NCBI GenBank assembly: GCA_025506515.1
Contig: CM046453.1
Span: 42,043,727-42,107,726, forward strand
Origin: Flaveria trinervia
Taxonomy: Eukaryota > Streptophyta > Magnoliopsida > Asterales > Asteraceae
DNA: 64,000 bases
Reading direction: 5' to 3'
In this document: positions 36,471-48,159 of the stretch, piece after piece
How positions within the stretch are numbered: position 1 is the stretch's first letter
Layout of the letters: each line of letters opens with the position of its first letter
Program-made: the position numbers and the translations under genes
Notes under the pieces: model-generated
Told to the model about the DNA's origin: nothing
What the model saw: the letters and a program-made list of their open reading frames with translations, nothing else
Database searches by the model: none

Positions 36471-37917
36471 CTTATATATTAATCAAAATTATGCAACTAC
36501 ATATTAGTGGATCAATGTCTTCACAAAAACTTATCTAAATACATACGAAAGGAACTAATTATACGAAAAACATTAAACAACACTAATTCTAGCATTGATT
36601 GCTTTTCCTTTTGGTAACAAACTCAAATGATACGGAGTTTCGATTCTCAAGCCTTCTGAACACACTACCAAACAAATTTAATCAAATCTTATTATAAGGT
36701 TCATTGTTATCAAACTAATCGATCACACATTGAACGTATGATCTATTGTTTACTTAAAACCTAAACCGAACACCATACCTCATGAATGACCCTTAAAATC
36801 AATCCATCTATCCAAAACTTATCCACAACATTCCACAACCAATTTCAAGTATTATTGCCTCAAAATCCATTAATTTAATCTAAATTACAACTATCAATCG
36901 ACGGGATCCTTTTTCAACGACGAAGGGAAGGAAAAGAGGTGTAGATGACGAATAAACTAGTCGGATTTCACTAGAGTAAAAGGGAAAATCAACTTACAAT
37001 GGAAATAAAACTAATTAGATGTCAAACGAGAAACGTAATGTGTGATTGATGAAAAAGAAGTCAAATCGAGTTAATAAGACGAATTAAGTAAAATTACTTA
37101 TATTTTAATCAAAATTATTCAACTACATGTTGGTAGATCAATGTATTCACAAAAGCATAACTAAATTCGTGGGAAATTAACTAGTTATACAAAAACATTA
37201 AACAACACTAATCTCGCATTGATTGCTTTTGATTTTCGTAACAACTTCAAATGCTATGGAGTTTCGATTCTTAAGACATCTAAACACACTACCAAACAAA
37301 TTTAATCAAATTTTATTATAAGCTTCACTGTGAACACGCTAATCGATCACACATTGAACCTAGCATCTATTGTTTACTCAAAACCAAAACGAACACGGTA
37401 CCACACGAATGACCCTTGAAATCAATCCACTTCTTCCCAATAGCTATCCACAACATTCCACAAATAATTTCGCATATTATTGCCTCAAAATCCATTGAAT
37501 CAATCTAAATGACAACTATCGATACAATGAATCCACTTTCGACCATGAAGGGAAGAAAATGAGGTGTAAATGTCGAATAAACTACTCGAATTTCACTAGA
37601 GTAGTAGGGAAAATCAAATTACAGTGGAAATAAAACTAATCAGATGTCAAACGTGAAACATAATGTGTGATTGATGAAAAAGAAGTCAAATCAAGTTAAG
37701 AAGACAAATCAAATAAAATTACTTATATTTTAATCAAAATTATGCAACTACATATTAGTGGATCAATGTCTTCACAAAAGCTTAACTAAATATAGGGGAA
37801 AGAACATAATTAAACAAAAAACATTAAACTACACTAGTTCTAACATTGCTTGCTTTTGCTTTAGGTAATAACCTCAAATGCTATGGAATTTCGATTCTCA
37901 AGCCTTCTGAACACACT
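36471..37917. repeat. 622-bp satellite, block 3
   Basis: Resumes in a type-B monomer, then landmarks at 36887 (A) and 37511 (B). Compared with 29865, about 760 bp of phase (one monomer plus about 138 bp, or more whole dimers) is missing. The last five bases, 37913-37917 (ACACT), are the target duplication of element B. Confidence 0.95.
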
Positions 37918-38705
37918 TGTTGGACCAAAATAACCAATGAGCCGGATCAAAAAAACCTTTAAGTCCCACAGACGTCACAACAACTACTGAAGACCGCAAC
38001 AGCTGAAGACAATAGCTGATTACAAAGTCTGAACACAAGTGCTGAAGACAAAGTCTGAAGACAAGTGCTGAAGACAAAGTCTGAAGACACAAGTGCTGAA
38101 GACACAAATGCTGAAGACCAAAGGATCAGACGTTGTCACAACAGCTGAAGAGGTCTTCTTCAGTAGTTGTGACGGTTTACCTTTCAGTAGTTTTATGTTT
38201 TATCTTTTCAGTAGTTTGACATAATAGCTGAAGAATACTTCTTCAGTTGTTGTGCTCATCAGTAGTTTTATATTTATCAGTAGTTTTTTAAAACGACTGA
38301 AGAGCTTGTTCTTCAGTCGTTGTAGTTTCAGTAGTTTCTTATCAGTAGTTTCTTATTTTGAACTTAACACTCTGATATGTTCTCAGTAGTTGCAAACATT
38401 TCAGTAGTTTGTTAAGAGTTAGTTATTTTTGTAATAGATCTGCCAGTTGTCACTTTCCCGTGATAACAGCAGCGATTGCACTCTATATAAGGAGTGTCAA
38501 CCTATTGTAATAAATGAATGATTTGATCAGAAATATTCAATATTATTGAAACATTCCTTGTTACAGAAATATATTCTCTCGTTATAACCGTATTTGTTCT
38601 TAATGCATACGAGTATCAAATTCTTGCTACAATTTGTCTAATTCTTGTTCTTATTCCGCTGCGTTACGCTCTATTACATCAAACTTGTGATCACTGATCC
38701 TGACA
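37918..38705 (+). repeat. 5' LTR of element B
   Basis: TGTTGGACC...CCTGACA. It contains a 26-bp tandem repeat (about three and a half units, 38030-38115, AAAGTCTGAAGACAAGTGCT core), three inverted repeats (38135-38173, 38228-38246, 38292-38321), a TATA box TATATAA at 38484-38490 and AATAAA at 38509-38514. Confidence 0.97.
38135..38490 (+). promoter_or_regulatory. U3 promoter of element B with hairpin motifs
   Basis: Upstream of TATATAA (38484) are three inverted repeats with the shared stem CTGAAGA/TCTTCAG plus many TCAGTAGTTT words. The third hairpin (38292-38321) has perfect 12-bp arms AACGACTGAAGA/TCTTCAGTCGTT. The layout repeats that of element A with a different motif. Confidence 0.7.
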
Positions 38706-38946
38706 AATGGTATCAGAGCCAGTTAATCATTGATCTATCTAATAATTGATCATTGAAACTGCTATTCAAGATCCAAGTTTGATTGAATTAGCATTTTTCT
38801 GTGTTTTGCAAGAAACAGTTATAGAGATTGAATTTTATGTGTTTTCTGGTCATTCATCGTGAGATTTTCTTTTGGTTTTCATTGAGTCTGTTGTGGTCTT
38901 TATAAAAACGTTTAAAAGCTTGAATTAAATTGAATTTGGACTCAAA

Positions 38947-40490
38947 ATGACTACTCCTTCCAATGATCCTCATAATACTGGTTCCTCAACCAAGCCTCCA
39001 ATGCTGGTTAGGAATGAGTATAAACATTGGCAACGACGAATGCTCCATCACCTGTCTATTAACAGCGCAGGTTGTTGGACATCAGTGGTACATGGTCCAC
39101 ACAAGCCTATGGTGAATAACCCGAAAACCAATCAAATGGTTCCGAAGAGGAGGGAGCAATACTCAGATGAGGATAAGAAGTTGTTTGAGATTGATGCAAA
39201 AGCCCATGGAATTCTGGCCATGGCACTGCCTAATGAAATCTATTCTGGGCTAATGCATCATGAAACTGCCCATGACCTCTGGAATGCCTTAAAAGAACAA
39301 TTTGGAGGAACAGATGAGGTCTTGGCAAATAATAGAGAAATTCTTGCCCAACAATATGAGACATTCTCTCATAGAAGGGTGAGACACTGACTCAACAGTT
39401 CGAGCGGTTCTCTTGTTTGATCTCTGAATTAAAAATGGTCAAACATGAGTACACCAATAGCCAGATGAATAACAGATTTCTCAAATCACTACCTGAGAGA
39501 TGGGACACATATACTATTGTCCTACGCTCCAGTGCAAATTTGGACAAACTATCTCTCACCCAACTCCATGGGAAATTGCTCACATTTGAGAGAGAGATAG
39601 AACAGAAACGAAAACTGTCTTCATCTGGAAAGCTCACTGAAGACTTTGTACGAGGCAACACTGCCTTGGTTGGTCATGAGTTAGAATATGCTTCATCTCA
39701 ATGCCAGTATGATGAGCATATTGATTTCTCTTCAAACACTTCTGATTCTGCATTTGTGAGTATTGATAGTTAGTTCACTGGATGTAATAATGACAATCTA
39801 TGCTTCATCATGGATGATCTCAAGGGGATTGCTGATGATGACTTAGAAGAGATGGATATTTTGAGCCAAATGGCCTTGATAAATATCAGATCTCAGAAGT
39901 TCTACAAAACAACTGGAAGAAAGTTCCCAGGACTCTCTGGCAAAACCAAAGTTGGTTTTGACAAGAGTAAGTTGAAGTGTCATAAATGCCATAGGCTTGG
40001 ACACTTTGCTAGAGAATGTAGATCATCTGGATCTAATTCCTCTGCACCTTTTGTGACTTTCCCTGGCAATAATCAACAATACAGAGGGCAACATCCTGTC
40101 AGTTCTAGTCATCATGCTCAACCACAATCTCCAGCATATTTTGTTCCTCAGGGTCAAATGCCATATTCTTACCCTTGTTATTACATGCCACAGTCAAATC
40201 AAGTTCAAGTTCCTATAGTACCACAACCTCATGCACTACCACACCTCAACCATCTCAATCTCATCAACCTCCTCAACCTCAACAACACAGCTTCTTCACC
40301 CCTAGAGGTGTTGACTGGAGCAGTTTACCAGATGACATGTCTGGTCATGAACAACTGTTCACAGGTGCTGGTCAACATGGTGGTGACAGTCCTTTTGGGA
40401 ATCTGGCTCTCATGGCCCTGGAGTCTACTGAGGGTCCTGCTCAAATGCATCATCTTCACAGGTAACTCAGGTATCTTCAGAGGCTAAGCC
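38947..40490 (+). pseudogene. gag of element B
   Basis: Starts at ATG 38947. The capsid-like domain runs to a frameshift near 39385, continues in the frame at 39417-39771 to a TAG at 39772-39774, and then to the nucleocapsid knuckle CHKCHRLGHFAREC near 39978-40019, whose four ligands are intact. A frame change near 40200 leads into a Pro/Gln-rich tail ending around 40465. Confidence 0.88.
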
Positions 40491-41228
40491 ACGTTTTCTG
40501 AATCATGCATTGCTGCCTTTGTCTCCATTAGAGAGGCAAATGTAGCATTAATAAATCAAAAACTTGAGTTTGAGAAAACCATTTCCAAAAGAGAAGCTGA
40601 GTTTGAGTTTGCTCTTAATAGTAAAAATGATGAGATTTATAAGCTTAAATGCTAATTAAATGATGAAAAGGCTAAGCTAGAGGTTATTCTGGATGACCAG
40701 AGAACTCTTAAAGAAACCCTTGCAGTCACCCAGGTAGAGTGTGATCGATGGGTACAATCATGCAAGGGTTTTGAAATGCTTCTTAGTAAGCAATCTGCTT
40801 CCAATGTGAAGTTTGGTATTGGTTACAATCACACTGCTCCTCCTATAGATTTTGCTTCAAGAGCAGAAGTGAAATCTGATGGAGAAAGCAATAACCAATC
40901 TACCTCATCGTGTGATTTACTTTTTGATAGAGCATCATCAAAAGTTGAAGTCAGCACTAAGCCCTCTCAGAACCCATCAGCTGATGTTGATGGTTCTACT
41001 GCTGACATTCACATGATAAAAGAGATGATCAACTCAGGAGTTATTTCTGAAAGTCCTGAAAGGACTGGAGAGCAAGATCTAACACCTGAAGTTCAAACTC
41101 CAACTACTGTCAGCACTGAAAAGAAGAAAACTGTCAGTAGAAAGAGTTTGAAGACTACTAAAGAAGAAGTCAAGAAAGCAAATAATGCTTCCAAAGTACT
41201 GAAGAACAAGTCTTCAATAGTTTCATCC
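40491..41228 (+). pseudogene. gag C-terminal coiled coil and charged linker of element B
   Basis: Broken by stops near 40543 and 40651, then open from 40776. It begins with a Glu/Lys heptad segment equivalent to 13486-13950 of element A and continues as a Ser/Lys/Glu-rich linker. No second zinc knuckle and no protease motif follow; the frame runs directly into integrase at 41229. Confidence 0.8.
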
Positions 41229-42650
41229 TCTTGCATTCAAAGGATGAGTATGGCTAAGAAGAAATACTGTTTGGTAATTGTGGATGATTACTCCAGATTT
41301 GTATGGACTTTCTTCTTGCATTCAAAGGATGAGGCTGCACAGTCCATTATGAACTTTGTGTTACACGTTAAGAAGCAGTATTCCCTACTAGTTAAGTGTG
41401 TGAGGAGTGATAATGGTACTGAATTTAGAAACCACACACTTGATGAGTTTTACTTATCAAATGGAATCAAGAGGCAGTATAGCATCCCAAGAACTCCTGA
41501 GCAAAATGGAGTAGTGGAGAGAAAGAACATGACCCTTATTGAAGCTGCAAGGTCCATGTTGACTGATTCTGGACTGCCAATGACTTTTTGGGCTGAAGCT
41601 GTCAATACAGCTTGCTATGTACAGAATAGAGTTCTAGTAAATCAGAGGTTGATGAAGACGCCATATGAAGTTCTTCATCATTTGGCCCCTCTAATTTCAT
41701 TCTTCAGAGCATTTGGGTGTCCTTGTTTCATTCTCAACACACGGGATCAACTCCAAAAATTTGATCCTAAGGTGGATGCAGGGTACTTTGTTGGTTATTC
41801 ATCAACTTGCAAAGCATACAGAGTCTTCAACTGCAGAACAAAGATGGTTGAAAAGACTCTACATGTTAAGTTTAATGAATCTCCTAAGGACAAGATTCCA
41901 CAAAGCCCTGTGGAGCTATTTGATTTGGACATACTGCATTATGTTCCTTATCAAACTCCTGTTGTTGCTCCTGTCAACAGTTCACCACCTGGTGGTACTG
42001 CTGGTGCTTATGATGATGATGATAGCAGTACTCACCTCTTCAGGTTTAGTGATCAACTGCCTGATTCCGCTAGACCTGATGTTCCTGTAGCTCCAGTAGC
42101 ACCATCCACAACAAATGCTTATGAGATTTCTTCAAATTCAACTTCCTTTGAATTACCATCCACTGATTGGTTTCAAGGAAATGATTCACCATCACCATCT
42201 GTTGCTGCTGAACCTGCTACAAACACTTGCACAGATCTCATTGTGTATCAAGATCTGAAGAATCACCCTATGTCTCAAATCATTGGTGATATCACTGCTG
42301 GCGTATCAACAAGAAGTCAATTGTCAAATTTCTGCTTCTATGCTCTCTTCATCAGTCAGCAAGAGCCAAAGAATTATCACATTGCTTTAAAGGACAATGG
42401 ATGGGTTGATGCCATGCAACTTGAGCTTCTTCAGTTCAAGAAACAGCAAGTGTGGGAACTGGTTCCTCTACCTCCAGGTAAGTGTGCAATAGGCACTAAA
42501 TGGGTGTTTAGGAACAAAACTGATGAAAATAGGCTCATTGTTAAGAACAAGGCTAGACTGGTTGTTCAGGGGTTTGCACAAGAAGAAGGTATTGATTATG
42601 ATGAAACCTTTGCCCCTGTAGCCAGACTGGAAGCAATTGATTGTTTTTAG
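41229..42650 (+). pseudogene. integrase core to start of RT of element B
   Basis: Integrase begins abruptly (KKYCLVIVDDYSRF at about 41256) without the HHCC finger and without the first catalytic Asp. RSDNGTE and NGVVERKN supply the second Asp and the Glu. A variable acidic linker leads to the RT N-terminus (WVDAMQLELLQFKK near 42400). A frameshift at about 42645 breaks RT. The junction at 41229 carries a 20-bp direct repeat of 41314-41333. Confidence 0.92.
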
Positions 42651-43886
42651 CTTATGCTGCTTATCAAAAACTTAAAGTTTTTCAAATGGATGTCAAAAGT
42701 GCATTTTTGTATGGGAAAATTAAAGAAGAGGTTTATGTATGTCAACCACCAGGCTTTGAGGACAATAAACATCCTAATTGGGTGTATAAGCTTGATAAGG
42801 CTCTTTATGGGTTGAAAAGAGCTCCTAGAGCCTGGTATGAGACATTATCAAACTTTCTTCAGGAAAATGATTTCACTAGAGGCTCCATTGATAAGACTTT
42901 ATTCATTAAGAAAGCTGGGCAGCATAATCTACTTGTTCAAATTTATGTAGATGATATTATTTTTGCATCCTCTGACCCTCAGTTGTGTGATGCCTTTACA
43001 AAGTTGATGCAACAGAAGTTTGAAATGAGTGCCATGGGAGAATTACAGTTCTTTCTGGGTTTGCAAATCAAACAAAAGGCTGATGGAATTTTCATTCATC
43101 AGTCCAAATACACAAAAGATCTTTTGGAAAAGTTTGATTTACAAAACTGTAAGCCCTGTTCTACCCCCATGTGCAGCACCACACAACTGGATACAGATCA
43201 GAAAGGTAAAGTGGTTGATGAAACACTTTACAGATGTATGATTGGGTCCTTGATGTATTAACAGCTTCTAGACCAGATATTATGTTTGCTACATGTGTTT
43301 GTGCTAGATTTCAGGCTGCACCTAAAGAGTCTCATCTGATTGCAGTCAAGAGGATCTTTAGATATTTGCAAGGTACACAATCTCTAGGTTTATGGTATTC
43401 CACTAGGCACCCTTGTAAATTAGTTGCTTTCTCTGATAGTGACTATGCAGGGTGTAAGTTGACCAGGAAATCAACTTCTGGTGGATGTCAATTCCTAGGC
43501 AGCTGTTTGATTTCTTGGCAGAGTAAGAAACAAACATCTGTTGCTACATCCACTGCTGAAGCCGAGTACATTGCTGCTGCAAGTTGTACATCCCAAGTAC
43601 TCTGGCTTCAGAATCAACTTTTGGACTATGGCATTACAGAGACTAAGACTCCGTTATTAATGGATAGTGCTTCAGCTCTTTGCATTGTCAAAAATCCAGT
43701 CCAGCACTCTAGGACCAAACATATAGAAATTAGACATCATTTTATAAGAGATTGTTTTGAAAAGGTCTAATTAATCCTATGTTTGTGCCTAGTGCTGATG
43801 AGCTTGCAGACATTTTTACTAAGCCTTTGGATAGTTCAACTTTCCACAACCTGGTGTTAAGGCTTGGTATGCTGCAGCTAGAATAA
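42641..43886 (+). pseudogene. RT palm and RNase H of element B
   Basis: MDVKSAF (first Asp at residue 17 of this piece) and YVDD (residues 102-105) are intact. Frameshifts near 43255 and 43768 separate the RT end, the RNase H part (SDSDYAG, STAEAEY, MDSASAL) and the last 40 codons. Pol ends at the TAA near 43884. Confidence 0.93.
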
Positions 43887-44629
43887 GTGACAACTACTGA
43901 TGATCTCAGTAATAAGTACTGGTGATCATTGGTAACCATGTCACAAATAAGTACTGATGAGTTCTTTCACCCTCAGTAGTTTTTAAAACTACTGAAGGCT
44001 AAATGCCTCACAAGTACTGAAGTACTTTATCTGTTCTAAACTACTGATGTAGTTACAACTACTAATGTAGTTACAACTACTAAAATCAGTACAAACAGAT
44101 AAGTACTGACGTCCTATGAAACACCTGAAAAGCAGATGCAAAGTCTGATGAGTAAGTGTTGAGGACAGTATGAAACAGCTGAAAAGCTAAGAATTGACGA
44201 AAACAGCTGATGAGTAATTTCTCTTCAGTTGTTTCTACAACTGCTGTTTCAAAATAACTGAAGCCAAAACCATGTCTTCAGTAGTTTACAACTACTGAAG
44301 ACTAACACCAAGTCTTCAGCTGTTTACAACAACTGCTGACAAAACCACTGTCTTGAGTAGTTTCATAACTACTGATGACTAATACCAAGTCTTCAGTTGT
44401 TTCATCACCTAAAGTCAAAATTGTCTTCAGTAGTTTTATAACTACTGATGACTAAATCAGAGACTTCAGCGGTTTCAACGTCTGACGGTTAATACCACGT
44501 CATTAGTAGTTTCAACAACTGATGACTCACACCAAAATCTTCAGTCGTTTTCTAACCCAACCCTTTAAATACCTTATCCCACCTTGAGAGTTTTTATCTC
44601 TCTTCTCAAACCTAACTCTCTCTTCATCA
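43887..44629 (+). promoter_or_regulatory. motif-array spacer and promoter-like block before the third ORF of element B
   Basis: A non-coding array of AACTACTGA, TCAGTAGTTT and AACAACTGATGACT words in both orientations fills 43890-44555. It is followed by TTTAAATA at 44564-44571, a pyrimidine-rich leader of about 55 bases and the third-ORF ATG at 44630. This parallels 7322-7630 of element A. Promoter activity is inferred. Confidence 0.45.
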
Positions 44630-47600
44630 ATGGTGACCTTGCAACTAAAACCACGACACAAATGTGTCGCACATCTCACCAAATCGCCATACTGGACCAA
44701 GTTTCACAACGCCATTGATTTAATGGTTCAGTCACCCTACAAAACGGCGTTTCTGGTAAACCCCACCATATATGCCAAATCCCTTACCCAATTCTGGACA
44801 AACGTCACCTTGGTCTCTGAGGAGAACGACACAGAGTCTCTTCAATCGTTTGTCCATGGCCAAAAAGTGGTTATCACTCCAGACACTCTTCGCCAAACCC
44901 TTAATCTGGATGATGCTACTTTCCCAACTGGTTATCCAAAGGGCACAACAGATCAATCATTTGCCCACCATGGATACCAGGGTAACCTGAGTGCATCTAC
45001 CTTACTGAAGAAACATTTCTCGGATGCTGAACGTCTCATATTTCATATGATAAATGTATGCCTTGCCTCGAAGACGTCATCATGGGATCAAATCTCCACA
45101 TGGTGGCAACAGGTAATGTACTCCATCCTTGAGCAACGACCTTTAAATTTTTCTTAAATACTATTTTTAGAGCTCAAGGATATGGCCCAAAAACAAACTG
45201 CTAACCGTTGGATATTATATCCTCGGTTCATAATGGCTATAATTGAAAACCAGCTTCAAGCTGAGGGACTTGTTGGCCTGGGAGTCCCTGCTATGGCTGT
45301 ATTGCCTGAAGTATACTCCCGGCACAACTCTGACCAATCACTCAAAATGGCTGCCAAGCTGCGCAAACCCACGCAGCTGGAAACCACAACCACCACCTCC
45401 AAATCCAAAGTCCCCACCAAACCCACTAAAAACAAGACCAGAAAGGCTACTCAGGGAAATGAGTCCCCTGAGGATGCCCCTGCAACACAAACGCAGGCTA
45501 TATCCACTGGTTATAACCCCTAGTGGATATAAGGACTCTCCCGGCCACAGCCGCTCAGGATTCCTCTCAAAAGGAGCCTGTAGCAACCACAGAAGGGGTA
45601 CCCACACATCTGGGATCCTCCTCATTTGAGGAGATTGCCATTGAAGAGCACCATTCTCCCCAGGTGCACTCTGCTTTTACCCCATCTCCCCATGCAACCG
45701 CCCCCCAAAGTCCAACCATTATCATTGCAAACGTGCTGACTCAGCTGCATGCCTCTCCCCCTCCCCAACAACCACCAACAAAGGGGAGAACCACAGCTAT
45801 TAAGGACGAGGATCACCATGCTTCTGACAACCCAAACACCGGGGTTTACACGTTCTATCTCCTGGTGTGGATATGGAGATTAGAACATCTAGTGAGGCTG
45901 CCACCTCTTCTGAATCAGCACATGATTAGAATGAGGCTGGTAACATAGCTAAGACCTCACTAGTGGCAACAGCTGATGAAGGACATAGTCCTGAGGCTGG
46001 AAGTCCCCAGTTCCAAGAAAAAGGGGCACATGCTAAAACTGGTCTACACCCAATGCATGTACATCCTACTACAAGCAGGAGGTCAGGTGATTCAGCATCT
46101 GCTAATGATGACCTGGGCTTCTTTTATGATGTTCTGGCCCAGAATACAATTCTTGAGGAGGAAGTCAGTAGACTACAAAGACTACTTGACCAATTCTCTC
46201 AAGAAGCAAGTCCATCTGCCACCAACATAAACCCACAGATGGCACCTTCACCTGAAGGTCTCCCATACACTCGGCCACTCAAAACTTCCAAGCCACCAAC
46301 CTCTGTTTCTGGCACTGCTTCTCAGGGACAGAACCCCTCTGAGCAAACAGTTGCTATCTTTCAGCAAACTCTACCTCTCATCACCCCAATGATCATAGAC
46401 ATTGTGATCAAAACCATGGATGAGAGGCTTCCCTCAATCATACAACCCCTGGTAGAGGAGATTGTGAGCACAAGGCTTTCTGCTACTCAAACCCTTGCAA
46501 CCAAAAAGCGGGAGAGTCAGTCAGTGAAAGCAAAGAGGAAGAGCAAACTGAAAGTAAAGGAAACTGCGGAGGAAGAGGAGTCTATGAAGGGAACCAAAAA
46601 TGATCAAGTGAGTGAAAGTCACAAAGACTTTCATGTCACATATAAGAGAGGAAGGGTGAAGGAAAAGAGAAAGAGCTTCAACTCGATGAGATGATCAAAA
46701 TGGAAGATGCTACTCATAGTAAATCAATGGATGCCATTATTGATCAACTCTATAGACAAGGTTTGATACTGCACAACTTGACTCAGAGATCAGGAGACTT
46801 GAAGTCGAAGAAATTACTCAAGATGGGCAAGTTATGATGCATTAGAAAGAGAGAGACTAGAGATCATGATCAGATTCATTGCAAAATATCTTAGGAGATC
46901 ATTGATCGAGATTAAATCATGGACCAGGGACAGTATCTTGGCCATAACCTCCAAGATCTGTTCGTCTGAGGCATACACTAAGGGGTTAGTAGTCGAAGCT
47001 TTGAATGAAGAAGGAGTAGGGAGCAGGACTGAGCTAGCCAAACACTCAAAAGCAACACTCACCTCCAAAATGCTAACTCAGCCTGTCAACATTCCCTCTC
47101 CAATACAACCACAATCACAACCCACAAAACCAACTCCCTTACCCTCTAAACCAACAGCCGATGATGCACCCAAGAAGAAGAGAAGGGTTTGAGGCTAGAA
47201 GAAGAAGAGGATGATGTGGAAGAAGATAGGCTGCCTCTGTCTGCAGTCCTAACATTGGCTAAAGCCAAACCCATGCCCATCACTCCCACCTCACAGATGG
47301 AAACTGTGAGAGTAAAGATTGAAGAAGAGTAGTAGCAAAGGCTTCATGATGATGAGATGTTGAAAAGCATCGACAAAACTTATGCTGCGTCTTCATCAAT
47401 AATTAGTATGAAGAAAGAAGCTCTCAGGTTGTACACCCTTGCCAACACATTTCAATATCAGAAGGAAAAGGTGAGAGTATGGCCTGATCCTAGGGTGGCT
47501 CACAGGATTGTAAAGAAAGACATTCCTTCGAGATACAAGGGCCAAGTAAAAAGGATCGTAGATGAAAAGATCATAGTGGTCCTTGTAGTTTCACCTTGGG

Positions 47601-47884
47601 AGATTGTTGAAGATTTCAAGAAGGCCTATGAGACTAAACAGCCACCCCAAAAGATGTTAGAGAATAGAATTATTAAAAAGGGGTTAGTCTACAAGAGGCT
47701 TGAGAACTTCAAACAAAATGAGCTCAGTCTGTTACTTGAAGGGACTCATCCTGATGAGTTTGCATACAGATAGATTACAACAGTTGAGCTCAAAAATGGT
47801 AAACATGCCAAGTACATCTCAGAGCTGTATGGGCGTGAAGGATTGTTTGATGGTGAAGCCGAGAACCTGACCATGGAAGAATAA
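44630..47884 (+). pseudogene. third ORF of element B (Sirevirus 3' ORF)
   Basis: ATG at 44630 opens an N-terminal domain (KPRHKCVAHLTKSPYWTKFH) related to the one in element A at 6648. A TAA at 45155-45157 interrupts it and the same frame resumes with NRWILYPRFIM near 45207. Frameshifts near 45515, 45900, 46690 and 47190 follow. Later parts are Pro/Thr-rich, a short coiled coil (46110-46200), a Lys/Glu-rich tail, and a C-terminal piece (47357-47773) ending near 47884. No enzymatic motif or membrane segment is visible. The C-terminal part is not obviously like that of element A. Confidence 0.65.
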
Positions 47885-48159
47885 ATTATGTTTCTCAGAG
47901 CATACACCAGAGAATCCTACAGGCTTATACATGGGAAGTGACTCTCACGGATGGGGGAATAGCTTAGTGTCCAATTCCCCAATACAGAGCTCCCATCCAT
48001 ACATTGCCAACCAAATCATCAGAGACTCACTCCCAGGTCAGTGCTTATATGGGTCATCTTCTCAACTGATCAAGAAGGAAAAAGACCAACCATTCTGCCA
48101 ACAATAAGTGGGACCTCAATAAAGTTAAAGGTTTTGGCTGCATTGGTTCAGGGGGAGTT

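Noticed and set aside
45115..45173. A 59-bp GT-AG intron in the third ORF of element B
   Set aside because: The frame is the same on both sides and reads through with a single TAA at 45155, so a nonsense mutation explains it better.
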